From Acholeplasmataceae bacterium UBA6190 (GTDB lineage: Bacteria > Bacillota_I > Bacilli_A > Acholeplasmatales > Acholeplasmataceae), in contig DITG01000101.1 of NCBI GenBank assembly GCA_002422045.1, positions 1 to 30,370 on the forward strand: a stretch of DNA of 30,370 nt. Direction: 5' to 3'. Below are positions 23,750-30,370 of this stretch, piece by piece (the first letter of the stretch is position 1; each line of letters opens with the position of its first letter). Both the position numbers and the translations under genes were made by a program. Below the pieces are notes generated by a model. The model worked only from the letters and a program-made list of their open reading frames with translations. It did no database searches and was not told where the DNA came from.

Positions 23750-25135
23750 ATGCAAGATCAGACAAGCACCATTCAAAAAAAAGCATTCATCAGTGCAATC
23801 ATCATTTTATTGGTTTTACTCATCCTCACTGGAGTTCTTACATATTTCATTCCGAGTGGGAGTTATGACTACGTACTCATTGATGGCATTGAGACGGTTG
23901 TTCCTGACTCGTTTCAGTATACAAATCAGGAACCACTACCTTTCTATCGCATTTTCACAGCACCTTTTGAAGTGTTTGTCAGTGATGGAAATGCGATTGT
24001 GATAGCAATCGTTTTGTTTCTGCTCATCATCGGTGGAAGCATCAAAGTATTGACTAAAATCGGTGTTATCGAACATATCATCAGCACAATCATCTTGAAG
24101 TTCAAGTCAAACAAATATTTACTCTTATCGATGATTACATTGATTTTCATGTCAGTGGGTGCTTTGATTGGGGTCTTTGAGGAAGTCATACCGCTCGTTC
24201 CAATCATGATTATTCTGAGTAAAAAACTAGGTTGGGATACCAAGATTGGTCTTGGAATGAGCATCCTTGCTGCCGGTTTTGGATTTAGTGCAGCGATCAC
24301 CAATCCGTTTACCATCGGTGTCGCACAGCAATTGGCTCAATTACCCTTATTTAGTGGATTTTTATATCGAATGATCATCTTTATGATTGTCTATGTTGTC
24401 TTGAATTCTTTTTTAATATTCCATGCTAAAAAGATTGACACCCATCCATCGTTTGAAGATTTCGGATTTGAATATGAAAAACCTAATCAGAAAAGTTTGG
24501 TTTGGACATCTATTTGTTTCTCTCTGATGTTCCTGAGCATTGCTTTATCACCTTTCGTCTCTTTCTTACAAGACTATAATCTGATTCTCATCGCTTTGTA
24601 TTTCTTGATGGCAGGTCTTGGTGCAGGACTTTTCAGTGCACTTGAGAACAAAGTAGTATTCAAAACTTATCTATCTGGAGCATTATCGATGTCACCTGGG
24701 ATCATACTGATTATGCTTGCAACGGGTGTGAAACATCTCATTACCATCAGCGGTTCCATGGATACCATTTTATTCAATGTCGTCAGTGCTATGGAAGACA
24801 AGTCAGACTTCATGGTGATTCTAGGTGCATTCTTCTTCACGTTAAGTGCAAATTTCTTCATTGGCAGTGGAAGTGCTAAGGCTTTCATCATGATTCCGAT
24901 CCTGAATCCACTGTTAGATTTATCAGATATTTCTAGACAGTTGGGTATTCTTGCATTTCAGTTGGGCGATGGTTTCAGCAATATGTTTTATCCGACGAAT
25001 GCTGTATTACTGGTTGCTTTAGGTTTGGGAAACTTTTCTTATACAAAATGGTTCAAATGGACGATTCTTCTCCAACTATTCATCATTGCTTTATCTGTTG
25101 TCTTTTTGTTCATTGGATTGAAGATAGGTTATTAG
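23750..25135 (+). CDS. YfcC-family membrane transporter
   Basis: A 461-residue transporter with about 11-12 helices, resembling the YfcC group (distantly related to ArcD/DcuC-type carriers of amino acids or C4-dicarboxylates). Typical stretches: LTYFIPSGSYD near the N-terminus, GVFEEVIPLVPIM, AAGFGFSAAITNPFTIGVAQ, and near the end FFIGSGSAKAFIMIPILNPL and GDGFSNMFYPTNAVLL. The first and last pairs are the mirrored re-entrant regions of this fold. The true substrate is unknown; YfcC itself has been linked to acetate or amino-acid metabolism, so no substrate is assigned. GGAGG precedes the ATG; own promoter and terminator. Confidence 0.87.
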   Translation: MQDQTSTIQKKAFISAIIILLVLLILTGVLTYFIPSGSYDYVLIDGIETVVPDSFQYTNQEPLPFYRIFTAPFEVFVSDGNAIVIAIVLFLLIIGGSIKVLTKIGVIEHIISTIILKFKSNKYLLLSMITLIFMSVGALIGVFEEVIPLVPIMIILSKKLGWDTKIGLGMSILAAGFGFSAAITNPFTIGVAQQLAQLPLFSGFLYRMIIFMIVYVVLNSFLIFHAKKIDTHPSFEDFGFEYEKPNQKSLVWTSICFSLMFLSIALSPFVSFLQDYNLILIALYFLMAGLGAGLFSALENKVVFKTYLSGALSMSPGIILIMLATGVKHLITISGSMDTILFNVVSAMEDKSDFMVILGAFFFTLSANFFIGSGSAKAFIMIPILNPLLDLSDISRQLGILAFQLGDGFSNMFYPTNAVLLVALGLGNFSYTKWFKWTILLQLFIIALSVVFLFIGLKIGY

Positions 25136-25158
25136 TTTTTTTGAAACGATTCTAAAAC

Positions 25159-25184
25159 AAAAACCATCGCGAGATGGTTTTTTT
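25159..25184 (+). terminator. Terminator of the transporter gene
   Basis: AAAAACCATC-GCGA-GATGGTTTTT followed by T. Confidence 0.92.
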
Positions 25185-25253
25185 ATCTTTTTTGATCAGG
25201 AGTCATCAATGATTGTTGTATATATTCTTAAGAGTACAATGTTTTGATATCAA

Positions 25254-25727
25254 TCAAAGAAAATGCTCAAGGCTGCTATATGATATTAGGGGGCGTAATG
25301 TATTGATTGTTTCTAGCCCTGCTGTTGTAGCTGCTAGTACACCATTTTGTAGTAGTACGACTTTGTATCCTCTTTCTAGAGCACCAAAATATGTTGCAGT
25401 TACACAATATTCGGCTGCATTACCTGCCATTACGATGAAATCAACCTTCTTTTTTTGTAGCAGTTCATGCAGTGTTGTATTCCAGAAACTGTTATTGTCG
25501 ACTTTCAAAATCTCATCATCTTGTTCTTGTACTTTGAGTTCAGCAACATTCTTATATTCCGGGGTATCACCTTCTGATATATCTCGAATAACAATCACTG
25601 GTTTTCCAGCTTTTCTAAACAAATCTTTCGCACCATTGATGTGTGCCAATGTATAATCAAATGCTTCCGAACCACGTCTATGGCCGATATAGCCTTCTTG
25701 CATATCAATAATCAGAAACGCTTCCAT
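25254..25727 (-). CDS. Isochorismatase-fold cysteine hydrolase
   Basis: A 157-residue protein of the isochorismatase-like superfamily, which includes nicotinamidases and related amidases. The Asp-Lys-Cys triad can be placed: Asp8 in FLIIDMQ, Lys75 in EILKVDNNSFWNT, and Cys108 in GNAAEYCVTAT, followed by the usual GALERGYKVVLL. Substrate unknown. The start at 25727 has GAGGTGAT six bases upstream; an in-frame GTG at 25736 lies within that site. The promoter TATAAT (25753-25748) is flanked by an inverted repeat. Confidence 0.88.
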   Translation of the reverse strand: MEAFLIIDMQEGYIGHRRGSEAFDYTLAHINGAKDLFRKAGKPVIVIRDISEGDTPEYKNVAELKVQEQDDEILKVDNNSFWNTTLHELLQKKKVDFIVMAGNAAEYCVTATYFGALERGYKVVLLQNGVLAATTAGLETINTLRPLISYSSLEHFL

Positions 25728-25747
25728 GATTATCACCTCTTTACTTA

Positions 25748-25779
25748 ATTATACAGCAACTCAAATTTGACGAGTTGCT
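25748..25779 (-). promoter_or_regulatory. Promoter with upstream inverted repeat
   Basis: TATAAT at 25753-25748 for the isochorismatase-fold gene. Immediately upstream, AGCAACTC and GAGTTGCT (25755-25762 and 25772-25779) form a perfect 8-base inverted repeat with a 9-base spacer over the place of the -35. It lies upstream of the transcription start, so it is DNA-level, a likely regulator site. Confidence 0.5.
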
Positions 25780-25889
25780 ATATACTTTCTTGGTGAACGT
25801 AAGTTGAATTTGTAAACATAAGAACTGGTGTCTTTCATGGACTGCATGCTTCTTTTCATTCATGATTTGATAATATCTTTATATATATG

Positions 25890-25920
25890 AAAAAAGGTCT
25901 GATACATGTTGTACCAAACC
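25890..25920 (-). terminator. Terminator downstream of the lipoprotein gene (repeat copy A)
   Basis: GGTTTGGTAC, loop AACAT, GTATCAGACC (ten pairs, two G-U), then TTTTTT on the minus strand. Confidence 0.8.
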
Positions 25921-25954
25921 AATGCATCTTATGTATGGATGATACCTCATTTAA
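25896..25954. repeat. Dispersed repeat, copy A
   Basis: Resembles 29348-29405 over about 58 bases at roughly three quarters identity: the shared start is GGTCTGATAC, then a CAAACC, a TCTTAT and a TACC block in the same order. The similarity extends about 35 bases past the terminator hairpin. Confidence 0.6.
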
Positions 25955-26063
25955 TTCATACTGATATCTATGCTGATGACGATAAGTGTGTATTTTTTTT
26001 TACTCTTTTTGAGTGATATAAAGTAATAATTAAAAAGTCATGAAACTAATCTCTACGTCTTGC

Positions 26064-27302
26064 CTAAGGTTTGATGTCGTTATCTATGACTGCAAATAAA
26101 GATTGAGATAAATCATCATTTAGGAAATCTATACCCTTATAGACACTTAAATATGAGGATTCTAATAGACTGTTTTCAAGAACGTGTTGAACAGACTCTA
26201 GAGTAATATCGAAAGAGTTGGAAGAAAGACCATAGTGGGATAAATTGAGAATCTCGTTTGTCAATTCAGATTTTAGAAAACTATATTGTACTCTAACATT
26301 GGCATAATAATACAAGTCTACATTCAACTTAGCATCTCCAAAAATCTTTACACCGTCTTTGTAGATACCATTATGAGGGTTGGTTGTGTTTTCCTCATAG
26401 TAAACACCATCCCAACCTGTTGCTTCAAGAAGTTGCCATGCAACATCAACTTTATCACTATCTAGATATTCAAGATATGTAAAATAGGCACCTTTTTCAT
26501 TAAACCATTCAATTTGATTGAGGTTATCCCAAAATGAACGACTGATACGCGTTCTGATAGAAGTGATTGGGTTATACCAAGATAAGTGAAAATCGTTATC
26601 AAGAAATGTCGTGCGTTTTGAGATTTCATAATAGGTATTATCATTTTGATTAATATATCGATACCAATACGATTCGCTTGAGTATCTGATGTCAATCATG
26701 TGGTTGTTTTCAAAAAACTCGAAATATTCAAAACTATTATAAGTCACACGCATGATCAATTCACGCAAATAGAAATTTTCGTTATCATAACCGAATTTTA
26801 TGCCGTAATGATATTGATTTTGATCAATGTTCATACTGAGTTTAACGAGCAAACTTTGATCATTGGTGATGGAGACATGAGCTTCCATATCCAAGAAATC
26901 TCTAAAACTAACAAAGATTTGGGCCTCAATCGATTCGATGTCTTGTGATTCCATTTCTTCCATCACATTGTCAAGCAAGTCTTTATAAATCATTAAGAAG
27001 GGACTTAATTTTACATCTTGATGATTATCTCTTTGCACATGATATACATCTAGAAAAGCTTCTCTAGCGATATAATATGGATCTTCCTCATAAGAAAACA
27101 TGTTAGGTTGGATTGCTGAAGTTAATTGGTTTGATGACTCATCGTTTTCAATGATCTTTGTGATTTTTTCTTGATAAGCAGTGACCAAGTCAACGAGATT
27201 GACTTTTGAAATTGGATCATTTGATCCATCAGAATCCATATTGAAGCATGATGTTAATAGGGAAATAAGCAAAAAAATGAATAAAATATTCAATATCTTC
27301 AT
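26064..27302 (-). CDS. Large lipoprotein, unknown function
   Basis: A 412-residue predicted lipoprotein: hydrophobic residues 3-17, lipobox LTSC with Cys19. The mature part is rich in Asn, Asp, Tyr and Ser, lacks Cys, and shows no catalytic motif or repeat I recognise. The pattern of alternating aromatic and polar residues suggests beta-structure. The start at 27302 follows GGGAGGG by eight bases; the earlier in-frame Met at 27341 overlaps the -10 box (TATAAT, 27348-27343). It has its own terminator. Base composition is more AT-rich than the metabolic genes to the left. Confidence 0.8.
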   Translation of the reverse strand: MKILNILFIFLLISLLTSCFNMDSDGSNDPISKVNLVDLVTAYQEKITKIIENDESSNQLTSAIQPNMFSYEEDPYYIAREAFLDVYHVQRDNHQDVKLSPFLMIYKDLLDNVMEEMESQDIESIEAQIFVSFRDFLDMEAHVSITNDQSLLVKLSMNIDQNQYHYGIKFGYDNENFYLRELIMRVTYNSFEYFEFFENNHMIDIRYSSESYWYRYINQNDNTYYEISKRTTFLDNDFHLSWYNPITSIRTRISRSFWDNLNQIEWFNEKGAYFTYLEYLDSDKVDVAWQLLEATGWDGVYYEENTTNPHNGIYKDGVKIFGDAKLNVDLYYYANVRVQYSFLKSELTNEILNLSHYGLSSNSFDITLESVQHVLENSLLESSYLSVYKGIDFLNDDLSQSLFAVIDNDIKP

Positions 27303-27342
27303 ATAAAAACCCTCCCGATGGTGATTCATGTTCGATATCATT

Positions 27343-27373
27343 ATTATATATCAATTTCATATCATTTTTACAA
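27343..27373 (-). promoter_or_regulatory. Probable promoter of the large lipoprotein gene
   Basis: TATAAT at 27348-27343 with TTGTAA at 27373-27368 (spacer 19). Confidence 0.45.
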
Positions 27374-27702
27374 TGACCCATGTATATATATGAGGCATAT
27401 TTATACCCACAAAGAAATAAGATGATTATAAATACCAGCTTTTGACACATTGATTCATTTTTTTCACTCTAAATTAACATCTGTTAACTAGGTGATTACA
27501 AGTATCGATTGATGCTTTTCATACAATGAAAAAGAGTAGTATCTGATCAATGATGAAGTAAAGTATTTGTATAGGATTAAAAGGTTCATATTTTGATCTC
27601 TGCGAAGTTCACTGAAATAAAGGGATACGAGAGATCACAAATGAAGGATAAAAAAAAGTCTGATGATTGTATCAGACCTGTACAAGAAAATGTTTGATGC
27701 TT
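27374..27702. other. Gene-free AT-rich stretch
   Basis: Between the lipoprotein promoter and the DUF3267 stop. It holds the DUF3267 terminator at 27650-27677. No ORF with a convincing ribosome-binding site was found; the longest frames are short and unsupported. Confidence 0.6.
27650..27677 (-). terminator. Terminator of the DUF3267 gene
   Basis: GTCTGAT, 6-base loop, ATCAGAC, then eight T on the minus strand. The stem shares the ATCAGAC core of the two repeat terminators at 25890 and 29342. Confidence 0.85.
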
Positions 27703-28284
27703 CTACTGATGAACGTATACTCTCATGCCGATACCATAGTCTTCAATTAAGGTATCTTGGGGCAGTTTGCGAATCCTGAAGGACACATAGAAATCACCCA
27801 CACAGGAGGCAAAATGAATGGCGAGCATAAAATACCAAATAGCCTGCCATATCCCTGTTGAAAAAATTGTCAAAATGATAAACAAGATGCTTAGCAACAC
27901 AGCTGGTGCCAATCCGACTTTTAGATAATGCCTTAAATAAAAATATATTCCTGGTACACTCGCTGACGCCGCAAAACCATGAAATTTATAGGTTATTTTA
28001 TGGTCAGTTCCTTGTTTATATACGATCCCGTGAATCCATTCATGCACGACAATCATTGGAATCTGAAGGATCAAAGTGTAGATTAACACTGGTTGAATGC
28101 TCTCAAGATTCCAACCATTCAAAAATGGAAAGAACCCCCAAACGATGGGAAATATAAACGGGACAAGCAAGATGAGCGATCCGAATTGAATGATCCAAAA
28201 ATCCCTTGGACTAGATTTCATATTGATGTGTACTTTTAGTTGATAGTTTTCAGGTAATTCCTTCAGTGATGCGTAGGGTTTCAT
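27703..28284 (-). CDS. DUF3267 family membrane zincin-like protein
   Basis: A 193-residue membrane protein with four predicted helices. The helix around 70-90 carries VVHEWIHG (His81, Glu82, His85), an HExxH zinc-peptidase motif; GDFYVSF near 163-169 gives Asp164 as a candidate third ligand. This is the arrangement of the DUF3267 family of putative zincin proteases; the substrate is unknown. The start at 28284 has GAGG nine bases upstream; an in-frame TTG at 28386 lies almost on the promoter. Promoter TTGACA-18-TTTATA at 28435-28406. Confidence 0.85.
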   Translation of the reverse strand: MKPYASLKELPENYQLKVHINMKSSPRDFWIIQFGSLILLVPFIFPIVWGFFPFLNGWNLESIQPVLIYTLILQIPMIVVHEWIHGIVYKQGTDHKITYKFHGFAASASVPGIYFYLRHYLKVGLAPAVLLSILFIILTIFSTGIWQAIWYFMLAIHFASCVGDFYVSFRIRKLPQDTLIEDYGIGMRVYVHQ

Positions 28285-28405
28285 GAACTCAGCCTCATTT
28301 GATCGCCTATAAAATGATCGTTTTTTATATGCTATTGAGTATGGAGTGGTGCTGCGGTAATCACAATAGTTCATCCACTTGAACAACAGCCTGTAAATTG
28401 TCTAC

Positions 28406-28435
28406 TATAAACTTTGTTTTATTTCGATTTGTCAA
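28406..28435 (-). promoter_or_regulatory. Promoter of the DUF3267 gene
   Basis: Consensus TTGACA at 28435-28430 and TTTATA at 28411-28406, spacer 18. The leader to the ATG at 28284 is about 110 bases. Confidence 0.5.
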
Positions 28436-28473
28436 AGACTTATCATCTTCATGATTCCAGAATTAGGAACTTT

Positions 28474-29205
28474 TTACTCTGTTTTAAATGTTGTCTCAAA
28501 AAGTTGTAATGTATGTTGATCACTTCCAGACTCATAGATGACATCAAACTTAAGTATATAATCAGTATCTGAAATCAAATCACTAAAAACCAAATTAGGA
28601 GTCGATACTCTTTTTAAATGCATATCTCCCCATACTGTGAACTCATCTATCTTTTGATCACCTATATACAAGAAAATACCATATGCTATTATTCTGTAAT
28701 CATCACTTAACAATTCTATATTATAGATGACAAACGATTCACCTACACGAATATGATCAATGAATCCAGTGGGTTCAATTGGTACATAGTCCTCAGTAGT
28801 GAATTCAGTTTTAGCAATGGTAACAGACCAGTTTTGATCATCTTCATAAATGCTAGAATATATGACAGCAATATAATTCTTGCTGGGCTCAAGTGAGCGG
28901 AAAGTAAATTGAGCAGTCAAAAGATTCTTTGTATCTCGTATATCATCTGCTTGAACGTCAATGCTACCTATCAAACTTAATTCACTTGAATAAATAACCA
29001 GTTCTATTGTTTTCATTTTTCGCATTTCATCGGTTATGATGGACTCAAAAGAGACTGTGTCTCTATGATTGCTTGTCACTGAAATCGTTCCTTCAATCCC
29101 AAACTCAACTGAATTTATACAAATGTCTTCGTTGCATACCTCATCTAACTGTTGATGACATCCAATTAATAGAAAAATTAACAAAAGCATCATTATTCTT
29201 TTCAT
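28474..29205 (-). CDS. Lipoprotein with two fibronectin-III-like repeats
   Basis: A 243-residue predicted lipoprotein: lipobox LIGC with Cys16. The mature part appears to hold two copies of a beta-sandwich-like unit. One ends near residue 136 with LEPSKNYIAVIY and TEFTTE, the other at the C-terminus with LISDTDYILKFDVIY and TTFKTE. That spacing, and the L-x-x-x-x-x-Y-x-x-x-(V/F) pattern, resemble fibronectin type III domains, so a surface binding or scaffold role is possible. Early Cys residues (VCNEDIC) might form a disulfide. The Shine-Dalgarno is AGGTGGGGG. No terminator was seen after it. Confidence 0.78.
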   Translation of the reverse strand: MKRIMMLLLIFLLIGCHQQLDEVCNEDICINSVEFGIEGTISVTSNHRDTVSFESIITDEMRKMKTIELVIYSSELSLIGSIDVQADDIRDTKNLLTAQFTFRSLEPSKNYIAVIYSSIYEDDQNWSVTIAKTEFTTEDYVPIEPTGFIDHIRVGESFVIYNIELLSDDYRIIAYGIFLYIGDQKIDEFTVWGDMHLKRVSTPNLVFSDLISDTDYILKFDVIYESGSDQHTLQLFETTFKTE

Positions 29206-29227
29206 TTTTCCCCCACCTTTTTAAATT

Positions 29228-29260
29228 ATTATATCATACAATATTTTATCCACGTATGAT
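29228..29260 (-). promoter_or_regulatory. Lipoprotein promoter with inverted repeat
   Basis: Extended -10 TGaTATAAT at 29236-29228. ATCATAC (29233-29239) and GTATGAT (29254-29260) form a 7-base inverted repeat overlapping it, spaced 14. Confidence 0.5.
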
Positions 29261-29341
29261 CCTACGATTAAAAAGAATAATACAAATCCGATTTCATGTT
29301 CAATAAAAGACAAAGTTAATTAAACAAATGGATAATGAAAC

Positions 29342-29370
29342 AAAAATGGTCTGATACTTTGTATCAAACC
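29342..29370 (-). terminator. Terminator downstream of the toxin gene (repeat copy B)
   Basis: GGTTTGATAC-AAA-GTATCAGACC, a ten-pair stem, followed by ATTTTTG on the minus strand. It lies about 170 bases after the toxin stop. Confidence 0.75.
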
Positions 29371-29405
29371 TACGCTTCTTATATGTGTGATTCTACCTAT
29401 TTTAA
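29348..29405. repeat. Dispersed repeat, copy B
   Basis: Partner of 25896-25954; see copy A. Both lie 3' of a minus-strand gene in the same orientation. Confidence 0.6.
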
Positions 29406-29539
29406 AAAAAATTAGCACATCTACAGAATTAGCACCTAGCGACTTATTTTTGCACCACTATAAAGTGGATAAACAAAGGGAAATCTCAATATAGTGTTGT
29501 ATATGCCCTATATAGTCCATAAGAATTTATGAAAAAAAT

Positions 29540-29806
29540 CTATAGTTTGTTTAAAATGTCATGGTGACCAATATCTATCATCAGTATCAAATTCTCATTT
29601 TGATATGTCCAAATTACTCTAATTGACATATTGATGCTAGACTCAAATAAAATTTCGCTACCTTTAATTTTTTTCGTTCTAAGACTTGGATGCCTGTGGT
29701 TCTCTATAAATAAAGATAACTTATTGTAAAATAATCTCTTTTCTTGATCTTGTAACTTAGAAAAAGACTTCTTAAACCTTGTTGAAAATAATATTTCGTA
29801 TGTCAT
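29540..29806 (-). CDS. RelE/ParE-superfamily toxin
   Basis: An 88-residue protein of the RelE/ParE fold: YEILFSTRFKKSFSKL at the start, HPSLRTKKIKG in the middle, then IRVIWTYQNENLILMIDIGHHD, whose final GHHD is the usual C-terminal strand motif. Members are mostly ribosome-dependent mRNA endonucleases, some gyrase poisons; which applies here is not clear. The ATG overlaps the antitoxin stop by four bases (ATGA), the normal antitoxin-first order. Confidence 0.87.
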   Translation of the reverse strand: MTYEILFSTRFKKSFSKLQDQEKRLFYNKLSLFIENHRHPSLRTKKIKGSEILFESSINMSIRVIWTYQNENLILMIDIGHHDILNKL

Positions 29807-30099
29807 TTTTGGGGTTCTTTATCTTTCTCATCATCTTCATTTGCTTCTTCTAAGTAGTTGATAGCTTCCTCTACAGATTTAAACGGTCCAACATTGTACT
29901 TTGAAGGTTCCTCATTGATTCTCATTACAGTTTCTTCTAATTTTTGGATGTATGTTCTCGAATAGACTGCGACTGGTTCAATGATAATAATCCCATCTTG
30001 TATAGAAATGTCAAGCTGGTCTTTTTCTTGAAGATTTAGCTGATGAATGATTTCTTTGGGAATTGTGATTTGAGATTTTTTCCTTAACTCAATAATCAT
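29803..30099 (-). CDS. AbrB/MazE/SpoVT-fold antitoxin
   Basis: A 98-residue protein. The N-terminal 45 residues form a swapped-hairpin AbrB DNA-binding domain (LRKKSQITIPKEII, then LDISIQDGIIIIEP). The rest (50-98) is acidic, ends in a Glu/Asp/Lys-rich tail, and should wrap the toxin. It should neutralise the RelE-like toxin and repress the operon. AbrB-fold antitoxins with RelE-fold toxins are known (PrlF-YhaV), but less common than RelB- or HigA-type partners. The Shine-Dalgarno is AGAGG; a strong promoter and dyad lie upstream. Confidence 0.87.
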   Translation of the reverse strand: MIIELRKKSQITIPKEIIHQLNLQEKDQLDISIQDGIIIIEPVAVYSRTYIQKLEETVMRINEEPSKYNVGPFKSVEEAINYLEEANEDDEKDKEPQK

Positions 30100-30146
30100 G
30101 AAATTCGCCTCTTTCTTATTTTCCTATTTTCTTACTTTCCGACTAT

Positions 30147-30175
30147 ATTATATCACTCAGTGAATAATTTTGCAA
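30147..30175 (-). promoter_or_regulatory. Toxin-antitoxin promoter with internal dyad
   Basis: TTGCAA at 30175-30170, spacer 17, extended -10 TGaTATAAT ending 30147. The spacer contains TCACT-C-AGTGA (30153-30163), and flanking bases extend the symmetry imperfectly. This is a probable autoregulatory operator for the AbrB-type antitoxin. Confidence 0.7.
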
Positions 30176-30291
30176 TATTTAAAATATATATAATCTAATC
30201 AACTTAAAGTAGAGAATATACTATATATCAATTTAATAAGTATGTTAACGAGCAGATCATCTTCTAGACATAAAAACGTCCACATAAAGAG

Positions 30292-30318
30292 AAAAAAAAG
30301 ACCATCAGTTTTGATGGT
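30292..30318 (-). terminator. Terminator of a gene entering from the right edge
   Basis: ACCATCA-AAAC-TGATGGT as read on the minus strand, followed by a C and eight T. Confidence 0.85.
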
Positions 30319-30334
30319 TCTCACTTTAAAAGGG

Positions 30335-30370
30335 TCAACTGTCGAAAATGACTGTTGTATTTACCCTATA
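30335..30370 (-). CDS. Possible C-terminal tail of a gene beyond the window
   Basis: Only one minus-strand frame is open from the right edge: eleven residues ending TTVIFDS, then TGA at 30337-30335. A strong terminator begins 17 bases later, which implies that a minus-strand gene ends about here. Too little is visible to name it. Confidence 0.35.
   Translation of the reverse strand, partial: YRVNTTVIFDS

Larger units (their letters stand above)
25780..26063. other. Gene-free stretch after the lipoprotein gene
   Basis: Between the isochorismatase-fold gene start and the lipoprotein stop there are about 330 bases. It contains the promoter at 25748-25779, a terminator and repeat copy at 25890-25954, and AT-rich sequence with a T9 run near 25993. 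No ORF with a ribosome-binding site was found on either strand. Confidence 0.6.
29206..29539. other. Gene-free stretch after the toxin gene
   Basis: About 330 AT-rich bases. It holds the lipoprotein promoter (29228-29236), a repeat and terminator (29342-29405), and a small dyad CCACT-ATAA-AGTGG near 29456. No supported ORF on either strand. Confidence 0.6.

Noticed and set aside
25970..26030. Hairpin ACTC-TTTTT-GAGT near a T9 run
   Set aside because: The T-run precedes rather than follows the stem on the plus strand, and the minus strand has A after it, so it is not a terminator in either direction.
27229..27450. 73-codon minus-strand frame overlapping the large lipoprotein start
   Set aside because: It overlaps the lipoprotein's signal sequence, ribosome-binding site and promoter, and has no Shine-Dalgarno of its own.
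27634..27690. 18-codon plus-strand frame (starts MKDKKKSDD)
   Set aside because: It lies over the minus-strand DUF3267 terminator, so the open frame is explained by the hairpin sequence.
1..30370. UGA-as-tryptophan code as in Mycoplasma
   Set aside because: Several genes end cleanly in TGA next to terminators or overlapping starts, and Trp is written TGG throughout.
1..30370. CRISPR arrays, tRNA genes, transposases or phage genes
   Set aside because: No regularly spaced repeats, cloverleaf-like segments, or transposase, integrase or phage structural proteins were recognised on either strand.

Overview
The window looks like chromosomal DNA of a low-GC bacterium of the Bacillota/Mollicutes type (Acholeplasma- or Izemoplasma-like relatives are my best guess; taxonomy is inferred from gene content and style only). 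TGA serves as an ordinary stop (for example in serC, the glycerophosphodiesterase and the AbrB-type antitoxin), Trp is TGG, Shine-Dalgarno sites are strong (GGAGG/AAGGAG), -10 boxes are mostly TATAAT, and short U-tailed hairpins close most transcripts. No tRNA, rRNA, CRISPR array, insertion sequence or phage gene was seen.

Layout. 1-2283 (minus): 3-methyladenine DNA glycosylase, glucose-6-phosphate dehydrogenase (zwf) and the start of a cyclase/formamidase-family gene, probably one operon. 2376-5689 (plus): a small three-helix membrane protein, a cytosolic-type gamma-glutamyltransferase and a GH105 unsaturated glycuronyl hydrolase. 5686-10327 (minus): a DegV-family lipid-binding protein, then an operon DUF1015-serC-serA for serine synthesis, preceded by a promoter with a cre-like palindrome and a structured leader containing a possible 18-codon leader peptide. 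10338-14616 (minus): ZIP metal transporter plus membrane-anchored glycerophosphodiesterase, and MFS transporter plus Eis-like acetyltransferase. 14684-15376 (plus): a copper-chaperone-like HMA protein and a small membrane protein. 15375-19732: a minus-strand membrane protein, FabV enoyl reductase, a plus-strand SSAT-like acetyltransferase convergent with a minus-strand guanylate kinase, a tiny very basic protein gene, and a membrane-protein gene broken by an in-frame TAG.

19924-23507 (minus): a lipoprotein with a possible 37-residue upstream ORF, oligoendopeptidase F, and a PPP-family phosphatase. 23645-25184 (plus): a YfcC-like transporter. 25254-30370 (all minus): an isochorismatase-fold hydrolase, two lipoproteins, a DUF3267 membrane zincin, an AbrB-RelE type toxin-antitoxin pair, and the tail of a further gene. 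This right third is AT-richer and more loosely packed, has three gene-free stretches of more than 300 bases, and carries a repeated terminator-containing sequence. It is the accessory-looking part of the window.

The best leads are the serine operon (DUF1015 stands where a phosphoserine phosphatase would be expected, with a cre-like site and a leader of unknown function), the nonsense-interrupted gene at 18827-19732, the overlooked small genes at 18544-18654 and 20637-20750, the palindromic operator over the ZIP promoter, and the dyad inside the toxin-antitoxin promoter. I did not find a clearly new multi-gene defence or mobile system.
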